DNA from: Zygnema cylindricum
Taxonomy: Eukaryota > Streptophyta > Zygnematophyceae > Zygnematales > Zygnemataceae
Length of the DNA: 64,000 nt
Assembly (NCBI GenBank): GCA_037447655.1
Contig: JBBHKE010003327.1
Coordinates: forward strand, 1 to 64,000
Reading direction: 5' to 3'
The position numbers were made by a program, and so were the translations under genes. The notes under the pieces are model-generated. The model was not told the origin of the DNA and ran no database searches. It worked only from the letters and a program-made list of their open reading frames with translations. The first letter of the stretch is position 1, and the number at the start of each line of letters is the position of its first letter. Below are positions 44,197 to 54,428 of the stretch, one piece after another.

Positions 44197-47100
44197 CTAA
44201 AAAAAAAAAGAAAAAAAAGGAGGAAAAAAACCGAAAAGTAAAAAAAAAGTTCAGGAAAGTTCGAATTGGATGGCTATTTGCATTCACAAAACTAGAGAAA
44301 CCGAAGGTTAGTAATATCCCGTAGGAGGCAAAGGGGAAGACGGAGGAAAATGAGGAATGTAAAACTAACAACATCGAAAAATACCAAACAGGATTTGATA
44401 GAGTATATATGAATAGTTATTACAGTCAAGAGATTATCAGTGTGGCGTTTTAGTGTTTTTGCTTCTAATTCAGTTCGAAATGACGTTCAAATATTTTTAA
44501 TTTTAATTTTGATTCTAAATATTTTAAAGAGTTAGCGTTAGGGAAAAAAAGTTAGTATTGTTAGCGCTATTTTGTGGTCAGACGAGAAAAAAAAACCAAC
44601 ACCAAATTTGTGTTGTTAACACTAATAATGATAACCGGTGTACATTGGAAGAGGGTAGAGAAGAAAAAAAAGTACTTTTTAGGGTATATTAGGGCTTTTC
44701 TAAGGTTTTATACATATGTCAGCATAGCGTACGGATATATCATATGATATTCAGAGAAACAATGGGACAAAAGAAGACAAGCAAGAAATAAAAAGGGCTA
44801 TAGGCTCGTTGCTTAATATGAGAGACAAATAAAAAATAGGAAGAGACAGAGTACGAAAAAGATACCGAATCAAGGAGGGAAACACGGAGAAGAAAACGAG
44901 ATAAGAGACGAGAAAAAAACCCAAAAGAATTTTACCGGAGATTATTTTTGTCGATAGTTGAGCTGCGAGTTCCCATCCGTCTTCGAAAGCAGCATTTGCT
45001 CCTTGACCGGATGATGGAAACAGAGCATGTGCTGCATCTGTTTTTAAAAAACAAAAACAAAAAAAAAATTAGACAAAGAAAAATGATAAAAATGAAAAAA
45101 ACGAAAATAGAAAATAAAAAACAAAAGAAAAAAACCCAAATGAGGGCCGCAACACAAAATGCACCGTTGCCGGTAAACAAAAAAACAGAAAAGATGTAAT
45201 TCTTGAAGGGTTTGTAAAGCTTTGGAAGTCCTTAAGAAACGTATCGATATTCTGAAAGATCCCCGTTTACTGTTACATATGCGGGTTTACTAAATGAAAC
45301 AATATTTACTAACAAACTCCGTGACTTTTGACAACTATACCACTTATTGTAATAGAGCCTGGAAGAATAAAAATAGGATAAGACTGCATGATTATTCGTG
45401 TGTCAGAAGAGGACTTGGGCAGATATCCAAATTCCATATATGTTTCCTCCGGTAATTAATACGGTCCAGAGTGAGAAGTCTAATTGCAAAGTGAAAATAA
45501 CAAACCCCAAAACTAGCTTTGTCAATACTATTTAAGTTGAATATTATAGCCATTCAAAAATTCCTTTTGCTACAAAAGATCCAAAATTCTGGTCGATCTT
45601 AAGAAGAGTCCTCCTTAACTTTCCATAATTCTGAACAAATTCCTCGGTACCAAGTTCAAAGAAAGAGGTTTAAAAAAAAAACTTTAAATATTCCTTTTGC
45701 TAATTTTTAAGTGCATAGAAAACACTAGCCTAGACTACCAAATGTAGTATGCGGAATCAATTTCCGAGTCTTCGCCGCTGTCAAACTGTGACAAAATAAA
45801 ATAACGGAATAAATATTTTCCTTGAAAAAACCATAATCATATTTTTAAATTAGCCATATTTTCAGTCGAAACACGACAAGAAGAAAGATAAAAACTCCTT
45901 GATCTCAATTGCCGTACTTAGACCAATGTGAAATCAAAAATAACGTTCAAAATTTTACATATGTATTATCTCAAAAAGCAATTCAATGCTGTGAACTTTT
46001 CTACCCTCTACTATTGACATACATTTCTTGATGTGAAGTTTTTTATTGACATTTCACTGAATTCCCAATTCATTCTCCACCTTTTCATTTAGGCTCGATA
46101 GAGAACCTTTTGTTTTGAATCACTCTTCCTCATTTTTCTCTCACATCCATCCTCTTACCATGTTTTTTAACCCTTTCAAGTCATCGAGAATTATCCCTTC
46201 ATATGACATTTGTGTTCATTTATTTTAACATTTGTTTTAATTTTCTCATCAATCATTTTTTTCCTCAGCAGTCTTTTTTTAGTCACTTTCCAAATCCATT
46301 TTCTCACATCTTTCCCTTTCATTTTGCAAAGCTTATTTTCAACCTTTGTTTTTCCTTCTACACAAGGCTTCTTAAACTTTTAACAACTCAATCAAAGAGC
46401 ATTTTTTGTTACATAACATGTGTTCACTTAGATCACATTTTGTTCTTTCTTGTACATTGGACATTTTCTCGAAATTTTTCCCTGTTAAATTTCTTATCCG
46501 AATTTCCCTATTCGATCCGATTTCGACATTATAAAAAAATATTTTCTACTTCACTCAAGGCCCTGTTCTCCCCTTCAATCGCTTTCTAATTTCTTTTACC
46601 TCCCCTATCATTCCCCCCTTTTCACAACTACAATTGAATGGGAGCATTGGAGTACACATTTAGTTGTGTAATTAGCGGAACGACATTTTTACTTGTACCT
46701 TAGGGTACGGCCCCATGTGGCTAAATAAGGGATTTTTCTGTCGTTTTCCTCAAAAGCTTAGTGCCGTCTTGTTGAAGTTCCAACCGTACGAAGAAATCGC
46801 AATGCGTCATCTTCGAACTTAGGATGTACGACAAGTTGTCGTATTGTGTTTTTTCGACCCACAGTCACGTCATTTTCAAAATTATCCTAAAACACATAGA
46901 CGATGTATTTTAAATAAAGTAACACCTCTTTCACGAATAGAAAAACAGATTCGCACGTGAAAAAAGTTTCCAAAAGTTTTTGACAACAAGAAAAAGCACA
47001 CGGTTATTTCTTTTTGTCCGCTTGCATTTTGTGCGGATTTTTTTTGCAGGGGTCACAAGGCTGCAATGCCATTTCACGAAAAGATGAAAAATCTGCGAAT

Positions 47101-50100
47101 GCACCACTGACTCTCGCGCCTCTCTTACCTTGTTCACTTTTCCTCTCTTTCACTCAAAACTTCACTACTTCGAAAGACTAGTAGAGGAAGGCACTGAGGA
47201 CGACTGCATGTGCACAAACCAAGTCACACTGGGAAGAATCCAGCAAACACGCCCAAAAAAAAAAAAAAAAAAATTGAAGGGGCCTCAAGAATTGAATTTC
47301 CATTCATGGCAACCGAATAGGAGAGGCAAACACAAAAGTATCTTATTCAGCCATGGCTGGAAAACTGTACGTCTACGATGTCATGCAAAGACATGCGACG
47401 TACCAAAATGTTTCAAAAAATACGGTGTCTTGCGACGTTCTAAAACGTTTCAAAAAATACGGTGCGTCAAGACAAATTGTAGACGTTGTCAACCATCACC
47501 GGCATTGTCGACGTATAGAATTGTCACAGCCTTAAGTAACAATTTTGTTGTTAGGGTACTGCCCCATGTAGTTGTAACTTATCAAACTTACTTTGCATAT
47601 TAGCGCGGATAAGGCGCACCCGGATTTCAAGTGTCTCTCTATGTTTACTCAAAATTGTTACTTAACTTTGTGACGATTGTATACGTCAACAATACCCGTG
47701 ACGGCTGTCACCTTCTACAATCTGTCTTTGTCGCTCGGTTTTTTTTCAAAATTTTTTGAAGCGTTGCAAGTCACATCGTAATTTTGAAATGATTTGGCAT
47801 GTCGCATGTCATTGCATGACATCGTAGACGTACAACTTTGCCACCGTGCCTGTACAACATGCCTTTGCGTAAACCTCTCTTGTCTTGCCGCCATGACTTC
47901 GCAGGTTTTTCACCTTCGCAGATTTCTCAACTTTGCGTGAAATGACACTGCACCATCGAGACCCCAGCAAAAAAAAACCGTACAAGGTGCATGCGAACAA
48001 AAACGAACAGCCTTATACTTTTTCAGTGGTCAAAAACTTTTGAAAATTTTTCACACGTGGGACTATGATTTTCTATTCGTGTAAACGGTTTTACTTTGCT
48101 TAAAACACTTTGCCCATGATAAGTTTGAAGATGACGTGACAGTGGGTCGAAAAAACACAATACGCCAAATTTTAGTCTATCCTAAGTTCGAGAATAACGC
48201 AAATTGTACTCTACAAATTTGCGATTTCTTTGAACGGTTGCAATTTCGGCATTACGGCGCTAAGTTTTAAAAGAAAACGACAGAAAACAACCCGAACTTA
48301 GCCACATAGGGCCGCATCGTCACACATTGGCACTCTTGAAAACAGTGTACGGAGAATTTTCGCTATAATATAAAGTAAGTTCGTTAAGTTACAATTACAT
48401 GGGGCTGTAACCTTAGTTTTGTAAACAATTTTCGAGACGGTACACTGGTTTCCGTTTGTTATAAACCGGTTCATGAAAAATCATTTTTTATGTACTTTCT
48501 GTTCACACCCTATTCACACCTTGTAATTAGTATTGTGTGACAACAACTTTTTATCGATAACCGATATATAACCTTTTTTGTTGCATCGATAATCGATATA
48601 TTACACTCTATATTTCATTGGTACCGTTCTGTATTCTAATGAAAGTGTCGTACCCCAACATAGTTATTTTTTTTTAAACACCCTCCTTTGCGATTGAGCA
48701 CCTCTCCCTCCCACAAGAGGGATATGTTGGATTGGCACGTGATTCCCAGTTCAATACGGGGTAGAATGTGATACGTCACACTCGAAGCCGCCTAAAATAA
48801 ATAGGTACGGACCTGCTAGGCTCTACATCAAGCAAGTGTCGCAATGGTTAGTGCACTTACAGCTCAAGTCATGTGGCACAGTTGTTAGTACGCTAATAGC
48901 TTAAGTCAGAGGTCCCAGGTTCGAGCCCTGGCCGGCTCACTTTTCCCTAGTATGGGACATACCGAATCCCGGATTTCAAGGAAATCAACATGGTATTGGA
49001 GCCAGGGGGATTGCAGATGGTGTGACCGGCCTTCCCGTGAGGGGGGTTGTTAGATTGGCACGTGAATGCCGGTTCAATACGGGGTAGAATGTGATACGTC
49101 ACACTCGAAGCCGCCTAAAATAAATAGGTACGGACCCGCCAGGCTCTACATCGAGCTGGTGGCACAGTGGTTTGTGCGCTGACAGCTCAAGTCAGAGGTC
49201 CCACGTTCGAGCCCTAGCCGGCTCACTTTTCCCTAGTATGGGACATACCGAATCCCGGATTTCAAGGAAATCAACAGGATATATCGGTTATCGGTGGTTA
49301 TCTATTATTAGTGCTCATATATCAACATTTAATTGCGATAATTGACAATAACGAGTTGATCTACTCTTCTGAACCTTTATGGATAACAGTTATCGATATA
49401 TGGGTTACCAAACTTATCGTCGATAGTAAATTCAATGATGCACAACACTTGTTGTAATCATGGTATTTAATCGTCACATAGCTTAGCGAACCGTCGCTTC
49501 ATCCTTTTTAGATTCTTCTCGTTGACTTTTGTCATTTATTTTTTGCTTCCACTTTACCATTTCTTAACCTGGGACAATCACAACCTACATCATGTGCCAT
49601 GATTCTTCTTCCTCTCCTCTTTGATCTCTTTCTTCAATTTCTTCTCTTTTGCCCACCAAGCCCTTACCTTCTAGATCTACCCCCCTCGGAGCCTCACTTT
49701 CATCTGAAAACAACAACACAACAGGACCTGATCTCTTCCTCTCCCCTTAACCTTTTTGACGAAAATCCTCTCCCTCTACTCCCTCGGAACCTCACTTCCG
49801 TCCGACAACAACCGAAGGATCCAAACCTTTTTTGTCACAGTCACGAACCCCGATGTAAGTTTCCTCCCTCTCTCCATAGAGGTCCATGTGGGAGGACGAG
49901 AGGGAGGATGTGGAGTAAGAGATGGAGGTGGAAGGATAGGGCTTTTGTTATTGCTAGAGAATCTCACCTCCAAGAAGCGCTACTCTTCCATAGACCCAAC
50001 GCTCTAAAACCGGCATATCTAAAACCCTTCGCTCTATAATTTCCTCCAGTTCAATAACCTGCAAAAATCCCATTTATTTTTCCTAACCGGTCAGTTTTTT

Positions 50101-50294
50101 GATGCGGAGGTTTACTAAAACGCCAAAAGACAACAACAAAAAAAATGGACGCAATAATGGTGCCAGTATATACTTCTTTGGAGGTCAAAACGTCCTTAAA
50201 AAGTGATTTCCTCCATACTCGATGTAAAAATTGTCCATGAGAATTGATGGTAAAAAACTTAAAGATTTGAATATGGTTCACTACTGTGTAAATG

Positions 50295-50325
<31 letters not shown>

Positions 50326-53300
50326 GAGAGAGAGAGAGAGGGGGGGAGAGGGAGAGGGAGAGGAGATTGGAAAGGGGAGAGGGAGAGGGATAGGGAGTGG
50401 AAATGGGAGAGAGAGAGAGCGAGGGAGAGGGAGAGTGGGAGGGAGAGGGTGAGGGAGAGGGAGAGAGGGAAAAGAGAGAGGAGGAGAGAGAGAGAATAAT
50501 GCAATGCCATATTTTTAGACTTTCGCCTACCCAATTTGTATACCTCAGTCAAAATTATAGCTTACCTCCAACACGTTGAGAGCTAATTCCCAACCTTCAA
50601 ATAATTCCTTAAGACGTTCTTTGGCTTCTTGTCCATTCTTTGACCGTTCTTTGGCCAAGTCTCCTCTAAAGGAATCCAAAACCGTAAATGCCGCATATAA
50701 ATATCCCATTCCAGAATCCCCAAAAAGAGCCGTACGGCCCTCACCCAAAAAGGTTGCAGATATCCTTTTTTCAACATCTGCCATTTTGCAAAGTAAATGG
50801 GCAAGTCTTCGCAACTCTTTTTAAGTTTTTTAGCATTAATTTTAAACTCTACAAACTTGGTTCACACAAAGCATGTATTTGTATTTGTCAATTTTTACTG
50901 TCATATTGCAAAGTTGCATCGTGTACTATTTTCTCAGTATATAATAGGGTACACAAGATGATCCTAGTTTTGAATGTTAATTTGGGCGTCAGATACACTA
51001 ACGTGTGGTACACCTCTTACACATTATGATTCTTGGGATCGTATTTATTTCAAACTGGAAGTAGTTTTCGAATAACAACGACAAAAGAAAACTCGGTCAT
51101 GAGATAGTGTGGCACAAACACACAAATAAAAGAGGCCTTGTCCAAATGTAAAACTTCCGGCTTGGAGGAGTGGGAGAGGGAGAGGGAGAGGGAGAGGGAG
51201 AGAGAGAGAGGGAGAGGGAGAGGGAGAGAGGGAGAGGGAGAGGAAGAGGGACAGCGAGAGGCTATGGAAGGAGAGTGAAGCGGGTCTAGGGATGACTGCT
51301 AGCTAAACTTTGTGGACAAACAACTTTACAAACACACCAAAAGTGAAACCTAGCTCCCAATAAGATATGACAAGGTTTGGGCCCTTTTGTTAAATTACAC
51401 ATTAACTAGGGTCTCCGAGTGTACGTACCGGATGAGAATATCGGTCGAAGGGAATGATGGCTCTCCAAACAGCCCTCCCGTTGTCGCGAATAGGGGACTC
51501 GCCTCCAACCACTGCCTCCCTAACTTTGGAGCGAATGCCATCGGCCCCTATAAGTAAAGGAGTCTGCGAAACCACATAACTAGAAAATGAAGTCGAGAAA
51601 GATTAATTGTTCAAAAAATAAAGTTCGCAAAATTGATTCAGTTAAAAAAATGAAGTTCAATTGATGAAGTTCAGAAAATGAAGTTGCTAAAAATCTGTGA
51701 GGTACATTGTGGAATCGGGCGCAGATCGATTTGGCGCTTTAGCGGACCGTCACTTATGTAGAGGATTTGCTATGAAAGTTCTTGTTGAAGTTTGCGTTGT
51801 TGAATGTACTTTGGCACCTTTGTGTCAGTTTGTTGCGTCGTTTGATTGTTGCGCACAGTTTGCGCGCGTATAGTACACCGTGTATCGCTATCAGTGTTAA
51901 TAATTTTTTACCACTCAAAGCATATTTTCTCCACACACTTATCCGTTCACTTTGAGATTATCAATCGGAAGGTGGGAATCTTACCTTTCAATCGCAACCG
52001 TCAAATCCATAATCCGACAAGCATATACGGAGAAAAGATGTTTTAGGTGACAAAAAAAACATTAACACTCATAGCGATATACGGTGTATTGTACCATTGA
52101 GTCGTCGTTGAATGTAATTTTAGTACCTTTGTGTAGGTTTGTTGCGTCGTTTGATTGGTGCGCGCATTTTGCGCTCGTGTAGCAACCTTTCTTACTTGCA
52201 GAAAAAAGTAGACTTTGACTTCAAGACTTAAGGTTGTAGATGGAGGGGAGTGAAGCGCTCATTTTTTGCTCGGGAGAAAAGCTTTGAGTAAAATATTGTG
52301 GACATTTCCCGGATGGTCTCTCTCTCTGTGGTCAATTGCTTCAACTTTTTTGTGTGTATTCTATCTTGGTTTCTCGATCCATCAAAATGAATTTGAAAAA
52401 AAAATGTTTCTATGTATATAAGTCCTGACTATTGAGCAATAAATCTGCTTCCCTCCATATTATCGGAATAATGGTGTCCAAAAGTCAGGGTTCTTTCCAA
52501 ATTCTCTAGATGTTATTGATTTTATGCAAAGCTGTAAAGAAAAATCTCTTTCAGGAAGAAAATGGAATAGACCCAAGATTTCAAAGTGCAATAAAGAATG
52601 GAGGAAGAAAATAATGGGATGTTTCTTATTTGGAGGCAAATATTGCTTATCCGCCTATTTGAGACAAGAAAGGAAGTGACAAAATTATGCAAAGCGTCAA
52701 AATGGAACAAGCGAAACGAAACTAAAAAAAGAGAACAAAAAAAACAAAAACAAAAGCAACTAAGAGAAGAACAAACGGGAGAAAAGAAAAAGAAAAACCG
52801 AAGCTGATTGGAACACATGAGAACAGAAAAGAAAAAAGGACGAAAGCAATTCGTAAACCTTATTTCTCACCTCCACAAACTTCTCCTGTCTTTCTTTTGT
52901 AAATTTTGCAATTACTTTGTCTTCTTCCTGCAATCACATACATTCCAGCCAATGGTATCCCTTGTTCAGAAAATGACAAATTGTCTTTTGTGAATTTGCG
53001 ATTACTTTGTCTTCAGAAAATCACAAATTTGCCTTTATGCAGATACCCGCATTGGAAAAATTACAAACCAGACTTTTATCTGCACTTGTATGGATGACGA
53101 TATTTACAACTTTATGGGACACTCACCTTAGGATTGCTACACAGAATGAAGTTTTATTACAACTTTAATTGAGCAATGTTCAAACAATTGGTTGGAAAAA
53201 AGTACCACTGGACTTTTATTTGCACTTTGTGTGGTTCAATGACTGTTCTCTTATCTATATGTACCTTATCGAAACTTTTTATGATTACAACACTCACTAT

Positions 53301-54428
53301 CGTAAAATAAGCAAGAAGAAAGATGGCGGACGGCTTGAGAATGGAATTATGGATCTTTAAGGTTTGAAGCCCATTACCATTATTGTCCTCAATTCGTTTT
53401 TTAGGGTTTTTTAGGATTATTTGGGGTTTTTTCGTTGACAGCTCAAGTTCATAAGGGAGTTTTGAAAGGTGAACCAAGCAAAGCTGCTTCCAATACACAA
53501 TTTCTTGCAAAATGTAACTCATTTGGATGACGTATTCCAATATTAGGATAAATTAGTAATGGCAACACATTTAATTTATAAACTTGATAACACAAGGACC
53601 ACCAATGCCGGTAATTAGCGTGGAATTATTTATAAAAATGAAAAATTCAAATGGATCCTCACAACCTGCTTTTCACAAGATTCGACAACATATTCTAAGT
53701 CCTGACAAACATCAGGAAATACATTCATACATATGTATTTAATTTTTAACATTATAAATTGTAGAATAACTTCTTAGTGCAATAATCCATGAAACAAAGA
53801 TTTTCTTTTTATAGCAGAAATTTACACAATTTGTAAGGTTTGAAAAACATCACAACAACAAAAAATAAATGCGAACTTCAATATTTTACTCCACTAACCT
53901 CTTCGATTCCCACAAGCTCATAGCCTGTGTGAATTCAACTGGGAGGAAGAGACTGGTACATAATGTTAAGAACCTCCCTCCATCGAATCGTAAGCATCGG
54001 GTAGCCATATATTTCTTCCATTTTCGTAGTAACTTCCGCATTGTTTACTAACTCTCCTCCTGGAGTGTAGTAATGACTGACAGGATTGGGAACTCCGGCT
54101 GCTTTGAGCTGTGAAGTACATCTTGATTTGTTATTAGAGTACAGGAATTGTTAGAGTGGGGCTTAAAACATAAGAAAGTAAAGGTGAACCAAAGAAAACC
54201 AGCCGTAGCGCAAAATTATTCAAAAGGCTTGTCATCAACCTCTATACATGTAAGAAAAACCTGAAAAACCTCTCTAATGGCATTAAACGTATAAAGACAC
54301 GTTGCCCTTTTTTTCTTACCTTTGAGACAACAGTAGGGTCGGCCAATGCGAGAGCTCGCATTCCATTTGGGAACAGTGAAATCACTGTTCCTTCTCCCCC
54401 CATAATGGACGGATTTTTTTTCATACAC
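44022..54428 (-). CDS. FAD-dependent monooxygenase (zeaxanthin-epoxidase-like), spliced, possibly decayed
   Basis: Eight minus-strand exons were reconstructed by eye: 54428-54320, 54108-53899, 52927-52871, 51563-51425, 50777-50566, 50058-49968, 45037-44936 and 44196-44022. All have AG acceptors and GT donors, and phases agree through exon 7. The product (~360 residues plus a missing N-terminus) has the landmarks of the FAD_binding_3 family: VYEK (FAD ribose-binding Glu), LFPNGMRAL, PMLTIRWREVL, LLIGADGIRSKVRE, then across a splice G-D and AAHALFPSSGQGANAAFEDG, ending ALEAYEDIRIPRL. Such enzymes use NAD(P)H and O2 to hydroxylate or epoxidise a substrate, and zeaxanthin epoxidase is the closest plant type. 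No FHA domain is seen. The GxGxxG exon was not found. An in-frame TGA at 53937-53935 and an 8-A run near 54413-54420 (one A too many) suggest a pseudogene or sequence errors. Phase between exons 7 and 8 does not match, so one small exon is probably missing. Confidence 0.8.
44197..46700. other. Intronic and unassigned sequence
   Basis: Introns on either side of exon 7. 44197-44240 is an A-rich run (the polypyrimidine tract of the last intron on the minus strand). A right-type TACACCG-family end lies at about 44610-44643. 46100-46620 is T/C-rich and yields a Phe-rich frame with no family resemblance. A missing small exon may lie in 44240-44930. Confidence 0.4.
44936..45037 (-). CDS. Monooxygenase exon 7, GD/GQGAN motif
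   Basis: Completes GD and encodes AAHALFPSSGQGANAAFEDG and WELAAQLSTKIIS. This GD motif binds the FAD pyrophosphate and ribityl chain in the family. Acceptor AAACAG, donor CCG/GTAAAA. Confidence 0.9.
46702..48413. mobile_element. Long inverted-repeat (foldback/TIR) element in an intron
   Basis: The arms at 46702-47420 and 47770-48330 are reverse complements over hundreds of bases with scattered mismatches. For example ATTGTGTTTTTTCGACCCAC occurs at about 46845 and inverted at 48150, and TGTACGTCTACGATGTCATG at about 47368 and inverted at 47815. Both left ends and the right end carry AGGGTAC-GGCCCCATG-like sequence. An inner pair (47553-47605 with 48364-48413) marks a second nested inverted repeat. 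No transposase frame is seen. Confidence 0.75.
48725..48990 (+). repeat. 5' LTR of the TRIM (266 bp)
   Basis: 37 bp longer than the 3' LTR because the 5' part of the tRNA-like segment is partly duplicated (ACAGCTCAAGTC and TAGCTTAAGTC copies at about 48860-48910). Confidence 0.88.
49048..49276 (+). repeat. 3' LTR of the TRIM (229 bp)
   Basis: Begins TGTTAGATTGG after a run of six G and ends ATCAACA at 49276. GGATA follows. Confidence 0.88.
49153..49225 (+). ncRNA. tRNA-like cloverleaf inside the TRIM LTR
   Basis: A 7-bp acceptor stem (GAGCTGG with CCGGCTC, one G-U pair), a D arm with GCAC/GTGC, an anticodon arm CTGAC-loop-GTCAG with a 7-base loop, and a B box GTTCGAGCC in the T arm. Position 33 of the loop is G rather than U, so a working tRNA is unlikely. 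The Pol III promoter boxes look usable. The equivalent in the 5' LTR ends at 48939. Confidence 0.7.
49282..49967. other. Intron sequence left of exon 6
   Basis: No element or gene recognised. A pyrimidine-rich plus-strand frame at 49599-50039 overlaps exon 6 antisense and is not supported as a gene. Confidence 0.4.
49968..50058 (-). CDS. Monooxygenase exon 6
   Basis: Encodes VIELEEIIERRVLDM and PVLERWVYGRVALLG. Acceptor TTTTTGCAG, donor GGAG/GTGAG, ends with the first base of the Asp codon of the GD motif that exon 7 completes. Confidence 0.88.
50292..50500. repeat. GA-rich simple repeat
   Basis: (GA)n and (GGGAGA)n tract, purine on the plus strand, within the intron between exons 5 and 6. 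Confidence 0.9.
50566..50777 (-). CDS. Monooxygenase exon 5
   Basis: Encodes VEKRISATFLGEGRTALF, YLYAAFTVLDSFRGD and AKERLKELFEGWELALNVLE, matching the substrate-domain strand and the ERLxELFxGW helix of zeaxanthin-epoxidase-like proteins. Acceptor ATGGCAG, donor GAG/GTAAGC, ends in phase 0. Confidence 0.85.
51166..51255. repeat. GGGAGA simple repeat
   Basis: About fourteen GGGAGA/GAGAGG units within the intron between exons 4 and 5. Confidence 0.9.
51425..51563 (-). CDS. Monooxygenase exon 4, GADG motif
   Basis: Encodes TPLLIGADGIRSKVREAVVG and GRAVWRAIIPFDRYSHPV. GADGIRSxVR is the diagnostic FAD/NADPH DG motif of flavoprotein hydroxylases. Acceptor TTTCGCAG. The donor used here is the second GTAC (phase 1), which fits exon 5. 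Confidence 0.88.
51874..52088. mobile_element. MITE (TACACCG family, 215 bp)
   Basis: The terminal inverted repeats match over 28 bp with two mismatches: left TACACCGTGTATCGCTATCA, right TAGCGATATACGGTGTA. The element is flanked by a ~70-bp direct repeat (51800-51870 and 52108-52180; TTTGTTGCGTCGTTTGATTG in both), so the surrounding intron sequence is duplicated or belongs to an outer element. A diverged relative of its interior lies at about 54850-55015. Confidence 0.75.
52089..53898. other. Introns around exon 3
   Basis: Apart from exon 3 (52871-52927) no further coding was recognised. 52590-52810 is A-rich on the plus strand. Confidence 0.4.
52871..52927 (-). CDS. Monooxygenase exon 3 (57 bp)
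   Basis: 19 codons, EEDKVIAKFTKERQEKFVE, phase 0 on both sides, acceptor GATTGCAG and donor GTGAG. It fits the strand between the mid-domain and the GADG motif. Confidence 0.85.
53899..54108 (-). CDS. Monooxygenase exon 2
   Basis: 70 codons, phase 0 on both sides, acceptor TTCACAG, donor GTTAGT. It encodes LKAAGVPNPVSHYYTPGG, GYPMLTIRWREVLNIM, QSLPPS, then TGA (53937-53935), then IHTGYELVGIEE. By family alignment the stop falls on an ordinary residue position between LPPS and the following strand. Confidence 0.85.
54320..54428 (-). CDS. Monooxygenase exon 1 found (internal): VYEK to VVSK
   Basis: Acceptor CCACCAG before GTG, donor AAAG/GTAAG. It encodes VYEK, then NPSIMGGEGTVIS and LFPNGMRALALADPTVVSK. 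The two parts are offset by one base at an 8-A run. The Glu of VYEK corresponds to the FAD ribose-binding residue of the family. Confidence 0.8.

Larger units (their letters stand above)
48725..49276 (+). mobile_element. TRIM retrotransposon with tRNA-like sequence in its LTRs
   Basis: LTR 48725-48990 and LTR 49048-49276 both start TGTT-GATTGGCACGTG-like and end AAATCAACA. Between them lie only 57 bp, starting with the primer site TGGTATTGGAGCCAGGG (tRNA-Met 3'-end type) and ending with a G-rich purine tract. GGATA flanks both sides (48720-48724 and 49277-49281). This is the full anatomy of a terminal-repeat retrotransposon in miniature. It lies in intron 6-7 of the monooxygenase gene. Confidence 0.9.

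Noticed and set aside
46203-46589. 128-codon Phe-rich plus-strand ORF
   Set aside because: It comes from a T/C-rich intron stretch on the opposite strand of the monooxygenase gene.
49153-49225. A functional tRNA gene
   Set aside because: The cloverleaf folds, but the loop lacks U33 and the sequence is part of both TRIM LTRs, so it is an element component rather than a working tRNA gene.
49599-50039. 146-codon plus-strand ORF
   Set aside because: It is antisense to monooxygenase exon 6 in pyrimidine-rich sequence and has no family resemblance.
50259-50579. Repetitive Arg/Glu and Ser/Leu frames
   Set aside because: They are translations of a GA simple repeat.
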